In this document: positions 1 to 14,090 of the stretch, in pieces
Numbering within the stretch: position 1 is the stretch's first letter
Layout: each line of letters begins with the position of its first letter
Origin: Deinococcus phoenicis
GTDB lineage: Bacteria; Deinococcota; Deinococci; Deinococcales; Deinococcaceae
Assembly (NCBI RefSeq): GCF_000599865.1
Contig: NZ_JHAC01000026.1
Location: 1-64,000, forward strand
DNA: 64,000 bases
Reading direction: 5' to 3'
Notes under the pieces: generated by a model
Database searches by the model: none
What the model was told of the DNA's origin: nothing
The model's input: the letters and a program-made list of their open reading frames with translations, nothing else
Translations under genes and position numbers: made by a program

Positions 1-28
1 GTTCCCCCCCCCCGCCACTGACATCCAG

Positions 29-1195
29 ATGGAATCGCCCGCTACGCTCGAAGCCAGCCTCCAGGCCCTCGAAGCCCAGGTGCTGCGGCTCCAAACGGCG
101 TTGGACCAGACGCAGGTGCTGTTCCAGGAGAGTCCCGGTGCCGCCTTTCTCCTGATCCCACAGGGCCGCATACTGGACGTGAATGTGCGGGGGGCGGCCC
201 TGCTGGGGTCCACGCGCGAGGTCCTCCAGGGCCGCCGCCTCGCCCAGTCCCTGGCCCCCGCGTCCCAGCCCACCTTCGCCGCACTGCTGGCACGGGTGTT
301 CGAGGGCCGGGGGCGGCAGACGGGTGAAGTCCAGGTGCTGACCTCAGGTGGAGAGGTTCTCGACATTGCCCTGGAGGCCAGCCCCCAACAGTCCGGTGGC
401 GAATCGCCCTGCTGTCACCTCACCCTGACGGACGTGACCGCCTTCAAGCTGGCCCACCGTGCCCTCTGGGACACCCAGCAAGCCCAGGAGACGCAGCTTC
501 AGGATCAGGCCCTCAAGCTCCGGCAGCTTCAGGAGGAGTTCGAGAGCGTTATGCTCGCGTCTGGGAGAGAGATGGAGGCTACGCTCACCCGCGCAGAAAG
601 CTTTCTGACGCTCTCGCGGCAGCACCCGGAAACCCCCAGCTACCTGGCCCACGCGGAGGACGGGGTGCGGCAGACCCAGGGGCTGCTGGAGTCCCTGAAG
701 CAGTACATGCAGATGCGCTTCCTGCGTGCCCGGATGCGCTCTGTGGACCTGGGGCGGGTCCTCCGCGAAGTCCTCAAGGACGTGCAGGATCAGATGGCAG
801 GCCGCGACGTTCAAGTCACAAGTGAAGCATTACCCACGGTGTACGGCGACAGCCAGGCCTTGCAGATCATCCTTCACGAGTACCTGTCCAATGCCCTGAA
901 ATTCACCCGGACGCAGCCCCGGATTCGCCTGCATGTCCTGGTGCAGGAGACTGAAACCGAGTACCGCATCGGGGTGGAGGACAACGGCGTGGGCTTCAAT
1001 ATGAGGCAGAAGGACAAGGCCTTCGAGCTGTTCGGGCGGTTGCATCCATCCGCAGAGTACGAGGGTACGGGCCTGGGGCTGCCGGTGGTGCGGCGGCTGT
1101 GCGAGCGCTTCGGGGGCCGTGCCTGGGGGGAAGGCAAGGTGGACCAGGGGGCCACCTTCTGGTTCGCCTGGCCCAAAACCCCAGCGGGGAAATGA
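29..1195 (+). CDS. PAS-domain sensor histidine kinase-like protein, H-box degenerate
   Basis: A 388-residue cytoplasmic sensor protein with no membrane segment. Residues about 25-145 look like a PAS domain, followed by a coiled coil (150-190), a dimerisation-like helical pair (175-235) and a HATPase domain (240-385). The HATPase domain keeps a good N-box (HEYLSNALKFT), G1 (DNGVGF), F-box (FELFGRLH) and G2 (GTGLGL). Where a HisKA domain carries its phospho-accepting His, this protein reads VMLASGREMEATL, so I see no acceptor His. It may be an ATP-binding partner or act in trans. The reading frame stays open to the window edge and no clear ribosome site precedes the ATG at 29, so the true start may lie upstream. 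It converges on the large kinase at 1243-4362. Confidence 0.8.
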   Translation: MESPATLEASLQALEAQVLRLQTALDQTQVLFQESPGAAFLLIPQGRILDVNVRGAALLGSTREVLQGRRLAQSLAPASQPTFAALLARVFEGRGRQTGEVQVLTSGGEVLDIALEASPQQSGGESPCCHLTLTDVTAFKLAHRALWDTQQAQETQLQDQALKLRQLQEEFESVMLASGREMEATLTRAESFLTLSRQHPETPSYLAHAEDGVRQTQGLLESLKQYMQMRFLRARMRSVDLGRVLREVLKDVQDQMAGRDVQVTSEALPTVYGDSQALQIILHEYLSNALKFTRTQPRIRLHVLVQETETEYRIGVEDNGVGFNMRQKDKAFELFGRLHPSAEYEGTGLGLPVVRRLCERFGGRAWGEGKVDQGATFWFAWPKTPAGK

Positions 1196-1242
1196 ACCCG
1201 GCTGCCAAACCTGGCCGCCGTCTTTCTTGTTCCCCCCCGCCG

Positions 1243-4200
1243 CTACATCCCGGGTTTGTGCTGACGGAAGAGGGCTTCCAGTTCGTTCACCGCCTCGTCC
1301 CTGGGGAAGGCCAGGACGACCTTGCCGCTGGTGCGCTGCGCTTCCGCCCACGCCCAGCCCCCGTGCCCGGCCAGGATGCGCCGCACCTGCACCAGGCCGC
1401 TCCCCTCCAGCAGGGGCACCGCCTGGTCCGTCCGCACCGTCAGGTCGAAGAGGGTGGCCGCTTCCTCCCCGGTCAGCCCCAGCCCGTCATCCTCCACCGT
1501 AACCTGCACTTCACCTTCCACCTCCCGGCTGCTGACCGTCACGTACCGTGCGCCGCGTGTCTCGCTCAGCGTGAAGGTCATCAGCACCTCCAGGGCCTGG
1601 TGCAGTAGCGCCCGGTCCCCCCGCACAATCGGGAGCGGCTCGATTCGCCAATGCATCTGCGCGCCTCTGGCTGTGGCGGACACTTCCGCCCGCACTTCCC
1701 CAAACAATTCCCCTAGCGAGAGGAGTTCTTTTGTCACGTCCTGCTGTTCCAGCCGGGCGAGTTGCCGCAGGTCCTGGGCCACACTCCTGAGTCGCGTCAC
1801 CTCGTCGTGCAGGGCTGCCGGATCGTAGGGGGACAGGCCCGCCAGGGCCTGCGGGTCAAGAGGCCGCCCGGGGTCGAGCAGGTCGCCCAGCCGCCGGGCA
1901 GGCTCCTCCAAGTTGTGGGCGGTGCGGATGATCAGGTTTCCCAGTTCGGCGTTCAGGTCCGAGAGTCTCTCGCGTTGCCGCTCGATCTGCTGGATACTCG
2001 CGGCGCGTTCCAGGGCCAGGCGGAAGCTGTCCCCCACCGCGCGGAACACTGCCTTCTCCCGCTCGGTCCAGGTGGGGGCGTCCGTGGAGGCCATGCCCAG
2101 GATGCCCACCGGATGATCGGGCGGAAACAGGGGATACCGCGCCACGGCCCCGTAGGCTGCTCCTTCGGGCAACCCCTCTGCGGCGGCATCCCACGGCTCG
2201 AAGAACATCGGCTCCCGGCGCTCGGCGGTCAGGGCGAAGCTCGGTGCGCTGTCGGGGAGGCCCGCATACAGGCGGCTCTCCAGCTCCGGTGCCACGGAAC
2301 CGGAGACGTACCGCGCCTTCCAGAGGCCCTCCCCTCGCTCGAAGTACACCGCGCTGCGGACGTTGAGCGTGGTTTGCAGCAGTTCCGCGGCGCGCTGCGC
2401 GAGGGCGTCCACGTCGTTGGTGCCTGCGGTCAGCTCGGTGAAGCGGGCAAAGGCTTCCAGCGCCTCCCGTTCCTGGTCGAGTTGCAGGGTCTGCTCGGCC
2501 CGCTCCAGCGCCAGGGTCAAGCCACGCGCCACCGCGCCGAACAGGGTCCGGTCGCGTCCGGTCCAGTGCTGCTGCTCGCGGCTCGCCAGGCCCAGCAGCC
2601 CACGCACCTCTCCCCCCAGCACGATGGGGATGTGCCCCGACCTGCGGTACTCCCCAGTGTGCTCCACCGCTTGCTGCTCCGGGTCCCACTGGTCGGTGAA
2701 TACGCCCCGCTGTTCCCGCACCGCCTGCGCGATAAAGGGAGTTGTGCCGGGCAGACCTGAGCGCAGCAGCTCCAGCAGGTCGGGACGCAGGTCGTCACTC
2801 CACACCCGCGCCCGCCACAAGTGACCTTCCGGCTCGTAGTACACCGCCGTGCCGCCCGGGTAGCGGGCCAGCAGCACGTCCACCGCCTTGCGGGCCAGCA
2901 CGTGAATGTCTGTCTCGGTGCCCACCGCCTCGGTGAAGGCCGTATAGGCGTCCAGTGCCGCCCGCTCCTCGTCAAGTCTGCGGACCTGTTCGGCCCGTTC
3001 CAGCGCGAGGGTGAGGCCGCGCCCGACGGCCCGGAACAGGGCACGGTCCCGCTCCCGCCACTGCTGCCGGTCCCGTGATCCCCCGCCGAAGAGGCTGTGT
3101 ACCTCCCCGCCCACCAGCAGCGGGTACAACACCGCTGTGCCGTACTCCTCGGTGTTCCGCACCCCCTCCCGCTCGGGGTCCCAGCCATCCCGGAACACCG
3201 CCTGCCGTGAGCGCAACGCGTCTGCGATCAGGGGCGTGTCGGACAACGCCGCGTTCGCGTCCAGCACCTCCTGGCGGACATCCTCGCTCCACACCCGGAA
3301 CTTCCAGTGGTCCCCCTCGCGCTCGAAGTACGAGAAGGTGTCCGCCGCCCCGACCTCGCCCAGCACCTGCATCGCCCGCCGCACCAGGGCCAGCACGTCG
3401 TTCTCGGTGCCCACCGCCTCAGTGAAGGCCACGAAAGCAGCCAGCACCGCGCGCTCCTCCTCCAGCTTCCGGGTCAGCCTGGCCTGCTCACTGGAACGCA
3501 CCCGCACCAGCGCCGCCCCCACCTGCTGGGCATACTCGGTGAGAAAGCCCCGGTAGGCCTCGTCCAGCGCCACCTGTGGGTTAAGGCCCAGCACCAGCAC
3601 CCCGGACGGCTCCCCCTGCTCCACACCGTCCACCAGCAGGGCCAGGGCAAGGCGCGGGGCTTCACCCTCAGCGGGCCAGTTCAGCCGCAACGGTTCGCCT
3701 GACCGCAGCACGGGCAGGAGGGTGTCCGGGAAGGCCTCGTCACCTCTCAGGTACAGTTCGACAAAGGGGAGGTCAGGTACCGGCTCTGTCGTCTCCACCA
3801 GGTGCCGCAAATCGGCGACGGTCGCCGCCCCGGCGAGCCGTGTGGAAGAGTCGAGCCGGACCTCCGCGCGGCGCGCCCCCAGCACCTGCGCGGTGGTCTC
3901 GACGCCGGTGACCAGCACGCCGCCGACCTCTGCGTGGTCGTCACGGATGGGGCTGTAGCAGTACGTGAAGTACGTTTCCTCCGGGAAACCGGAGCGTTCG
4001 AGGACATACCGCTGGTTCTCGAAGGAGAAGGTCTCCCCGCGCCGCACCCCCGTGTAGAGCGGTTCGATCACGGCTCGCGTTTCCGGCCAGACCTCCAGTA
4101 CGGGCTGCCCGAGCGCGTCGGGGTGGCGCGGCCCCAGAACTCGGGCATAGGCGTCGTTGTAAATCTGGATCAGGTCGTCACCCCACAACACACTCGTGGA

Positions 4201-4362
4201 AATGGCGCTGGAGAGGACCAGGTCCACGACGGTCCGCAGGCTCTGCGGCCAGGCGTCGCGGGGACCCAGCGGTGTGCGTGACCAGTCGAACGCGGCAACG
4301 CGCGCGCGCATGGTCAGGGGGGCAGGGGGAGAGTCCACGGTCTGCCCAGCATAGGGAGGCAA
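1243..4362 (-). CDS. Multi-GAF/PAS sensor histidine kinase (large, soluble)
   Basis: A 1039-residue soluble sensor kinase. The N-terminus (about 20-160) has a PAS-like domain opening with the 'FDWSRTPLGP' style common in bacterial sensors. A weak GAF-like unit (165-300) and three clear tandem GAF repeats (about 300-455, 460-620, 625-775) follow, each introduced by an 'EERAxLxAFxxFTExxGTExD' helix. The H-box (IIRTAHNLEEP, about residue 800) keeps its His. The ATPase domain keeps G1 (DDGLGL) and a weak G2 (GSGL), but the N-box Asn that binds Mg-ATP seems replaced (LEVLMTFTLSET). The frame opens with TTG at 4362; ATG at 4311 (Met18) is an equally plausible start, and neither has a strong ribosome site. 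No response regulator is adjacent. The signal is unknown. Confidence 0.85.
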   Translation of the reverse strand: MPPYAGQTVDSPPAPLTMRARVAAFDWSRTPLGPRDAWPQSLRTVVDLVLSSAISTSVLWGDDLIQIYNDAYARVLGPRHPDALGQPVLEVWPETRAVIEPLYTGVRRGETFSFENQRYVLERSGFPEETYFTYCYSPIRDDHAEVGGVLVTGVETTAQVLGARRAEVRLDSSTRLAGAATVADLRHLVETTEPVPDLPFVELYLRGDEAFPDTLLPVLRSGEPLRLNWPAEGEAPRLALALLVDGVEQGEPSGVLVLGLNPQVALDEAYRGFLTEYAQQVGAALVRVRSSEQARLTRKLEEERAVLAAFVAFTEAVGTENDVLALVRRAMQVLGEVGAADTFSYFEREGDHWKFRVWSEDVRQEVLDANAALSDTPLIADALRSRQAVFRDGWDPEREGVRNTEEYGTAVLYPLLVGGEVHSLFGGGSRDRQQWRERDRALFRAVGRGLTLALERAEQVRRLDEERAALDAYTAFTEAVGTETDIHVLARKAVDVLLARYPGGTAVYYEPEGHLWRARVWSDDLRPDLLELLRSGLPGTTPFIAQAVREQRGVFTDQWDPEQQAVEHTGEYRRSGHIPIVLGGEVRGLLGLASREQQHWTGRDRTLFGAVARGLTLALERAEQTLQLDQEREALEAFARFTELTAGTNDVDALAQRAAELLQTTLNVRSAVYFERGEGLWKARYVSGSVAPELESRLYAGLPDSAPSFALTAERREPMFFEPWDAAAEGLPEGAAYGAVARYPLFPPDHPVGILGMASTDAPTWTEREKAVFRAVGDSFRLALERAASIQQIERQRERLSDLNAELGNLIIRTAHNLEEPARRLGDLLDPGRPLDPQALAGLSPYDPAALHDEVTRLRSVAQDLRQLARLEQQDVTKELLSLGELFGEVRAEVSATARGAQMHWRIEPLPIVRGDRALLHQALEVLMTFTLSETRGARYVTVSSREVEGEVQVTVEDDGLGLTGEEAATLFDLTVRTDQAVPLLEGSGLVQVRRILAGHGGWAWAEAQRTSGKVVLAFPRDEAVNELEALFRQHKPGM

Positions 4363-4711
4363 AGCTGTGGGGAGAAGAGGAGATGGTCAAGGTTGAGCGC
4401 CGTTCCGTTGAGACTTGCACAGGGGAAGACCCTCTCCCTGGCCTCGTGCCAGACGAATAAAAACAGCCCTATGCCGGTTCCCCGTTCTCTTGCTACCGTG
4501 AGGCCGCTTTGACCGCTTGCCGGACTCGGGCCGAGCGGGAGGGGCGGCCCACGGCGACCGACTTGCGGGCGCTACCGCCCTGGGCACCCCCGCCAGTGGA
4601 GAACCAAGAGGCCATGCGGCGGTAGGCCGCCGCATGGGCCTGCCTCTCCGCGTGCGGCAGGGGCGGCTATCTTCCTGCACAGCTTCAGCATGTCTGTCTG
4701 CCCCCCATCCC
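4363..4711. other. Intergenic stretch without a supported gene
   Basis: About 350 bases separate the large kinase from the LacI-family gene. Open frames here lack ribosome sites and family resemblance. The only clear structure is the GC-rich hairpin at 4612-4637, listed separately. Confidence 0.6.
4612..4637 (-). terminator. GC-rich hairpin, probable terminator of the sugar/FAD/LacI operon
   Basis: Perfect 11-bp arms (CCATGCGGCGG and its complement) enclose a 4-base loop, about 75 bases beyond the stop of the leftward lacI-type gene. On that strand a modestly T-rich tail (CTCTTGGTTCTCC) follows. The hairpin is seen directly; terminator function is inferred. Confidence 0.6.
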
Positions 4712-5758
4712 CTACCGGGCCTCGGCGGGACCTCTGCCGATGGTCGCGCCCACCACGATCTCACACGGAAAGACGGTGGAAGCCGCCGGTTCTCCGGCCA
4801 CCAGCAGGCGCAGCGCCTGCACCGCGCCGCGTCCCATCTCCCGGCGTGGGACGTGCAGGCCGGACCAGGTGGGATCTCCCGCCTCCCCGCTGATGGCGTC
4901 GCCCAGCACCGCGGCGGAGAAGTCGGCGGGAACCGTGTACCCCGCCTCACGGGCCACCTCCAGCAGGCGGCGCATCAGGGCGTCATTCTCCAGCAGGAAC
5001 GCCGTGATGCCCCCTTCCAGGGCCCCTCGCAGCCAGGCGTGGTCCAGGTGCCCGGGTTCCAGGCGCTCCACCCGGGCCAGGTCAAGCGCCTGGGCAAAAC
5101 CGCGCTCCCGGTCCAGGGCGGATTCATCCGGCCCAGGTGGACCCACATACAGCAGCTCCCGGTGCCCACGGGCCAGAAAGCGCCGGGTCAGCTTGGCGGT
5201 GGCCGAGGCATAATCCGCCTGGACACAGGTCAGGTCCGCCCCCGGCACGGTCCGCCGCCCGATGAACACGGCCGGGTGGCCGCTGTGGACCAGGGCCGCC
5301 AGCTCCCGGCGGTCCTGGTCGCTGGGCCGGCCCAACAGGAGCGTGCCGTCGGTCAGGGACAGGCGGGCCCCCAGGTCGCGGGGGAGGCGGCGGCCGCCCC
5401 GGCCCCCGGTGTACAGCAGCAGGTCGAGGCCGCTGCGGGCCGCTTCCTCCTCGATACCTTCCAGAAAAGGGGCGTAGAAGTCACGGGTGCTGCTGGGAAA
5501 GACCGCCTCGTAGGTGAACACGCCGACCAGGGAGCTGCGGCCGCCCACCAGGCGGCGGGCCGCCGCGTTCGGGACATACCCGAGGTCCCGAATCGCCTGA
5601 AGAACGCGCGCCCGCGTTTCCGGGTGAATGCGGGCCTGGTCCGTCTGCCCGTTGAGCACCTGAGAGACGATGGTCTGCGAGACACCGGCCCGCTCCGCCA
5701 CCTGTTTCTGGGTGGGCGGGTTCCGGCTGGCCTGCTGGCGGGGAGGGGGGCGCGTCAC
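4712..5758 (-). CDS. LacI-family transcriptional regulator
   Basis: A 348-residue repressor-type protein. The N-terminal HTH ([20 protein letters not shown], about residues 15-35) is followed by the hinge helix ([11 protein letters not shown]) and a periplasmic-binding-protein-like effector domain (about 70-345). I chose the GTG at 5758 because the HTH begins shortly after it and it lies 8 bases behind the stop of the FAD oxidoreductase gene; the frame is open upstream but that sequence is low-quality. As the last gene of the leftward sugar-uptake operon it probably controls that operon, perhaps through the AATACGTATT palindrome at 10367-10382. The effector is unknown, presumably a sugar taken up by the neighbouring transporter. 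Confidence 0.88.
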   Translation of the reverse strand: MTRPPPRQQASRNPPTQKQVAERAGVSQTIVSQVLNGQTDQARIHPETRARVLQAIRDLGYVPNAAARRLVGGRSSLVGVFTYEAVFPSSTRDFYAPFLEGIEEEAARSGLDLLLYTGGRGGRRLPRDLGARLSLTDGTLLLGRPSDQDRRELAALVHSGHPAVFIGRRTVPGADLTCVQADYASATAKLTRRFLARGHRELLYVGPPGPDESALDRERGFAQALDLARVERLEPGHLDHAWLRGALEGGITAFLLENDALMRRLLEVAREAGYTVPADFSAAVLGDAISGEAGDPTWSGLHVPRREMGRGAVQALRLLVAGEPAASTVFPCEIVVGATIGRGPAEAR

Positions 5759-5766
5759 GGCCGCAC

Positions 5767-9120
<3,354 letters not shown>

Positions 9121-9125
9121 ACGGG

Positions 9126-10352
<1,227 letters not shown>

Positions 10353-10353
10353 A

Positions 10354-10384
<31 letters not shown>

Positions 10385-10604
10385 GGGAGCACAGTACGAA
10401 CTGGAGGGGGGGCTGTCAAGCGTGGTGCTCAGGCTCCCGGAGGCCCTGTCCTGACCTGTTGCGTTGCTGGGATCACCTTCCAGGTGCTGAGCGGGTTGGG
10501 CTGGAGGTGCTGCGCCGACATGACATGCGGGTCGCCCGCTCCCCTGTTCACGTGGCCCTGGACTCTAATCCAGCCGGGGCGGGTGCGTGTTACGGTCACC
10601 GCGT

Positions 10605-11735
10605 ATGCAAAAATCCACCCTTCCGGCCCTGTTGCCGGCGGCCTTGCTGCTGGCCGCCTGCACCACCGCTCCCCAGGTCCAGGCGCCCCCCCGGGCCGAG
10701 GCCCCGCTGAAGGTCACGGACAGCGCCTACAGCACCACCCTGGTCTGGAACACCGGCGGCCACTGGACGAATGGCACGCTCGACGGCCTCCGGCTCAGCG
10801 GCGACACCCTGGTCCTCGCCCCCGGCAAGACCGAGGGCACCCTGACCAGCAACGTCATCACAGTGAACGCCTATGACCAGCTTATCCCCTCCTGGAACGC
10901 CGAGACGGGCGCCAAAGGCAGCCTCCGCGTCGAGGTGCGCCACCAGAAGAATGGCGACACCTGGACCAAGTGGTACACCTTCGGCACCTGGAGTCAGGCG
11001 GAGGGACGCGCCAGCGTCGACGATCAGAAGGACGCCGACGGCACCGTCTGGACCGACACCAACAACCTCTACGGCAGCGCCGTCACCACCCGCTACCAGT
11101 ACCGCGTGACCCTCAAGGACGGGGCCACGCTGGGGCAGGTGGCCATAAACACCGTGAACACGGACCTGGGTCTGGCGGGGGCCGGGGCGGCGAGCGACCG
11201 GAGCGTCTGGGGCAAGGTGCTGAACGTGCCCGAGCGCTCCCAGATGATCTACCCGGACGGCGGCGAGGTGTGGTGCTCCCCCACCTCGACCAGCATGGTG
11301 ATGGCGTTCTACGGGATCGACGTCAGCGTGCCCGACGCGGCCAGGGGAACCTACGACGCCGTGTATGACGGCACGGGCAACTGGCCCTTTAACGTGGCCT
11401 ACGCGGCCGAGCAGGGGCTGCGGGGCTTCGTGACGCGGCTGCCGAGTCTGGCCGATGCCGAGAAGTACATTGGGGCCGGGATTCCCGTCGTGGCGAGCAT
11501 CCGCTGGAAGGAAGGCGAATTGCCCGGGGCGGCCATTCCCTCGAGCAGCGGTCACCTGCTGGTGATCGTCGGATTCGACGAACAGGGCAATCCGGTGGTG
11601 AACGATCCGGCGGCGGCGGACAATGACAGCGTGCAGCGCACCTACCCGCGCGCGATCTTCGAGAAGCTGTGGCTTGGTGCGTCGGGCGGCATGGTGTACG
11701 TCATCCACAAAAACGGCATGACCGTGCCGCTGTAG
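10605..11735 (+). CDS. Secreted C39-family cysteine peptidase-like lipoprotein
   Basis: A 376-residue exported protein. The lipoprotein signal peptide ends in the lipobox LLAAC (Cys near residue 19). Residues about 30-185 form a beta-rich N-terminal domain. The C-terminal part is a Peptidase_C39_2-type papain-like fold with probable nucleophile Cys224 (EVWCSPTSTSMVM), His317 (SSSGHLLVIVGF) and a following Asn/Asp (VVNDPAA). I chose the ATG at 10605 because it starts the signal peptide directly; an in-frame GTG lies 18 bases upstream and no strong ribosome site is seen. It stands alone, divergent from the sugar operon. The natural substrate is unknown. Confidence 0.82.
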   Translation: MQKSTLPALLPAALLLAACTTAPQVQAPPRAEAPLKVTDSAYSTTLVWNTGGHWTNGTLDGLRLSGDTLVLAPGKTEGTLTSNVITVNAYDQLIPSWNAETGAKGSLRVEVRHQKNGDTWTKWYTFGTWSQAEGRASVDDQKDADGTVWTDTNNLYGSAVTTRYQYRVTLKDGATLGQVAINTVNTDLGLAGAGAASDRSVWGKVLNVPERSQMIYPDGGEVWCSPTSTSMVMAFYGIDVSVPDAARGTYDAVYDGTGNWPFNVAYAAEQGLRGFVTRLPSLADAEKYIGAGIPVVASIRWKEGELPGAAIPSSSGHLLVIVGFDEQGNPVVNDPAAADNDSVQRTYPRAIFEKLWLGASGGMVYVIHKNGMTVPL

Positions 11736-11797
11736 GGGGGCAGAGCCAGGAGAAAGGGCCGCACAGCCGGGAGGGGTCCCCTACTGTGGGTCTCCCC

Positions 11798-12277
11798 TAC
11801 CGGTCAAGCGGTTCCGTGGGCCTGCCAGGCTTTTATCTCAACCCAGTCCAGGGCGAATGAGGCGCAAAGCGGCAAGGGGATCAGGGAGGCCAGAAGCTTC
11901 TGGCCTCCCTCCCCACTCACCCGCAGGACAAAGTGTTGGAAGAGATGACAGACGGCGGTGCTCTACCGCGCGCAGGGTGCCACCAGGTCGGGGAACCGCT
12001 CGGCGAAGGTGCGCACTGGACAGCAATTCCGACAACGGAACCGCCGCACCTGCAACTGGATGCGAACCGTCAAGCCGCCCCAGGGCAAGTGTTAAAACCG
12101 CCGTTCGTAGTGGCTGTGAATGCTGTCTGAGAGAGCTTGACACCTGGGGCAGGGCTGCCGGACCGCACAACGCGACCGGTGGAGGCTGACCACATCAGCC
12201 TCCACCTCACACTGGTCCACCACAACTTGGAGTTCTGCGGGAGACAGCCTGCTGAGTACGTCGTTCAGCGTGCCCAT
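11798..12277 (-). pseudogene. Decayed ISL3-family transposase fragment
   Basis: Read leftward from about 12277, one frame gives the ISL3 N-terminal zinc-finger region (CPRCQALSDSIHSHYERRF), then a TAA, then in the same frame HLPWGGLTVRIQLQVRRF, then RCRNCCPVRTFAERFPDLVAPCAR and a TAG, then STAVCHLFQHF. The pattern 'HSxYxRxx-LPWxGxxVRxxLxVRRFRC-RTFAERFP' is characteristic of ISL3-type transposases. Two in-frame stops and the loss of the catalytic C-terminal part show it is dead. A 28-bp palindrome lies inside it. The left boundary is approximate. Confidence 0.7.
11883..11910. repeat. Perfect 28-bp palindrome
   Basis: Two 14-bp arms (AGGGAGGCCAGAAG and its complement) meet with no loop at a central AAGCTT. 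It lies inside the transposase remnant, about 150 bases after the C39-peptidase gene, and could form a strong hairpin or cruciform. A role as that gene's terminator is possible but not shown. Confidence 0.6.
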
Positions 12278-12462
12278 TCCCCCAGGCAGCACACCCACCT
12301 GACCCGCTGCACGGAATCAACGGAAGAACCAACGGCGCGCAGTCTGACTTCGCCAGCAGAGTCCGAACGTTTCCGCAACTTGGCGATACGGCCAGCACTG
12401 CCCCGTGTCGTGACGCCTTCCCATGCTAAGGACTCATCCGTGGATGGTCAGACCACTCCACC

Positions 12463-14061
12463 TCACGCCTGGGCCGCAGCCCGGGCTGGGGCGAAGTTGA
12501 GGACGCCGTCGTCAATAGGCGAGAACTGAATGGCGACCTTGTCCTGAAGGTAATTCTGATGCACCTGCCAGGGTTTCCGTGACCCCTGCTTCGGCAGCAG
12601 CGCGGTACTTCGCGTGACGTACCCGGAGTTGAAACTGAGGAGAGGCTGCTCAGTGACGGACGGGTCCGCCTGGGGGACGACCGCGCCGTACCCGTGCCGG
12701 TCCATGTACCCCATCAGGCGACAGACGTAAGCCTGGGTCAGTTCGGCCTTGAGGGTCCAGGCCGCGTTGACGTACCCGAAGGCGTAGGCGCAGTTCGGGA
12801 CGCCGCTGAGCATCATGCCCTTGTAGACCAGGCTGCGGGCGGGGTCCACCGGCTGGCCGTCCACCGTGAAGGCGATGTCACCCAGCACGTTCATTTTCAG
12901 TCCAGTGGCGGTCACGATGATGTCGGCCGGCAGTTCCTGCCCGCTGGCAAGACGGATGCCGTGCGGCGTGAACGCCTCGATGGTGTCCGTGACGACCGAC
13001 GCCCAGCCTTCCCGCACCGCCCGGAAGAGGTCGCCGTCCGGGACGGCGCACACGCGCTGATCCCAGGGCTTATACGTAGGGGTGAAGTGCCGCGCGTCGA
13101 AGGGTTCGCCGACGTGCTGCGCCGCGTCCTTCAGGAGCTGGTTCTTGAAAAGCCGCGGCGCCTGCCGGGCAATACTGTAGAGGAGCATGTTGGTCAGGAT
13201 GTTCCGCCAGCGAATCACCCCGTGGGCCGCCCGCGCGGGCAGCCGTTGCCGCAACTTCAGGGCGGTCTGATCGACCAGCGGCTGCACCGCGATGTAGGAG
13301 GGCGAACGCTGGAGCATGGTGACCTGTGCCGCCTTTTCCGCCAGCGCCGGGACGAGGGTGACCGCTGTGGCCCCGCTGCCGATCACCACGACCCGCTTCC
13401 GCGCATAGTCGAGGTCTTCCGGCCAGAACTGCGGGTGGACGATCTGTCCCCGGAAGGTCTGCTCGTTCGGGAAGTCAGGGCGGTACCCCTCCTCGTAACT
13501 GTAGTACCCGCTGCACAGGAAGAGGAACTTCGTTTTGAGGGTGATGGTTTCGGGGCGGCCGTCCTCCGTCCGGCGCTCGGCGGTGACGGTCCAGCACTGC
13601 TCGCCGGAGGACCACTCGGCCTTCCTCACCTTGTGCCCGAAGCGGATGCGCTCCGTAATGCCGGCCTCGTCCGCCGCGTCCTGGATGTACTGGCGGATGT
13701 CCGCCCCGTCCGCGATGGATTTCTGGCCGGTCCAGGGCTTGAAGCTGTAGCCCAGGGTGTACACGTCGGAGTCCGAGCGGACGCCGGGGTACCGGAAGAG
13801 GTCCCAGGTGCCCCCGATGGCCTGCCGCGCTTCCAGCAGCTCGAACCGTTTGCCCGGACACCCCTCCAGCAGGTGCCGCGCCGCTCCGATGCCCGACAGT
13901 CCTGCACCAACGATCAACACGTCCAGCTGCTGGGAGGTGTCCGGTGTGTTCCGGTGGGGCTGCGCCCCCTGGGGCTTCCGGGGGGTCTTCCGTCCCGACG
14001 CGAGCACGAGGCCGGCCAGGGCCAGCGCGCCGAGGGGCAGCAAAGTCTTCCGCAGTTTCAT
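12463..14061 (-). CDS. Flavin-containing Baeyer-Villiger-type monooxygenase
   Basis: A 532-residue class B flavin monooxygenase. The FAD Rossmann motif (VLIVGAGLSGIGAARHL, about residues 47-63), the Baeyer-Villiger fingerprint FxGxxxHxxxWP (FRGQIVHPQFWP, about 208-219) and a second NADPH Rossmann motif (VVVIGSGATAV) are all present. The N-terminus (MKLRKTLLPLGALALAGLVLAS) is a hydrophobic helix absent from most family members, suggesting a membrane anchor or export signal. The ATG at 14061 follows a GAGGAA ribosome site. It lies 29 bases downstream of the SDR gene in a two-gene operon divergent from a TetR regulator. Expected reaction: NADPH- and O2-dependent insertion of oxygen into a ketone. 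The substrate is unknown. Confidence 0.88.
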   Translation of the reverse strand: MKLRKTLLPLGALALAGLVLASGRKTPRKPQGAQPHRNTPDTSQQLDVLIVGAGLSGIGAARHLLEGCPGKRFELLEARQAIGGTWDLFRYPGVRSDSDVYTLGYSFKPWTGQKSIADGADIRQYIQDAADEAGITERIRFGHKVRKAEWSSGEQCWTVTAERRTEDGRPETITLKTKFLFLCSGYYSYEEGYRPDFPNEQTFRGQIVHPQFWPEDLDYARKRVVVIGSGATAVTLVPALAEKAAQVTMLQRSPSYIAVQPLVDQTALKLRQRLPARAAHGVIRWRNILTNMLLYSIARQAPRLFKNQLLKDAAQHVGEPFDARHFTPTYKPWDQRVCAVPDGDLFRAVREGWASVVTDTIEAFTPHGIRLASGQELPADIIVTATGLKMNVLGDIAFTVDGQPVDPARSLVYKGMMLSGVPNCAYAFGYVNAAWTLKAELTQAYVCRLMGYMDRHGYGAVVPQADPSVTEQPLLSFNSGYVTRSTALLPKQGSRKPWQVHQNYLQDKVAIQFSPIDDGVLNFAPARAAAQA

Positions 14062-14090
14062 GACATTCGTTCCTCGCGTTGAAAGGGGGT

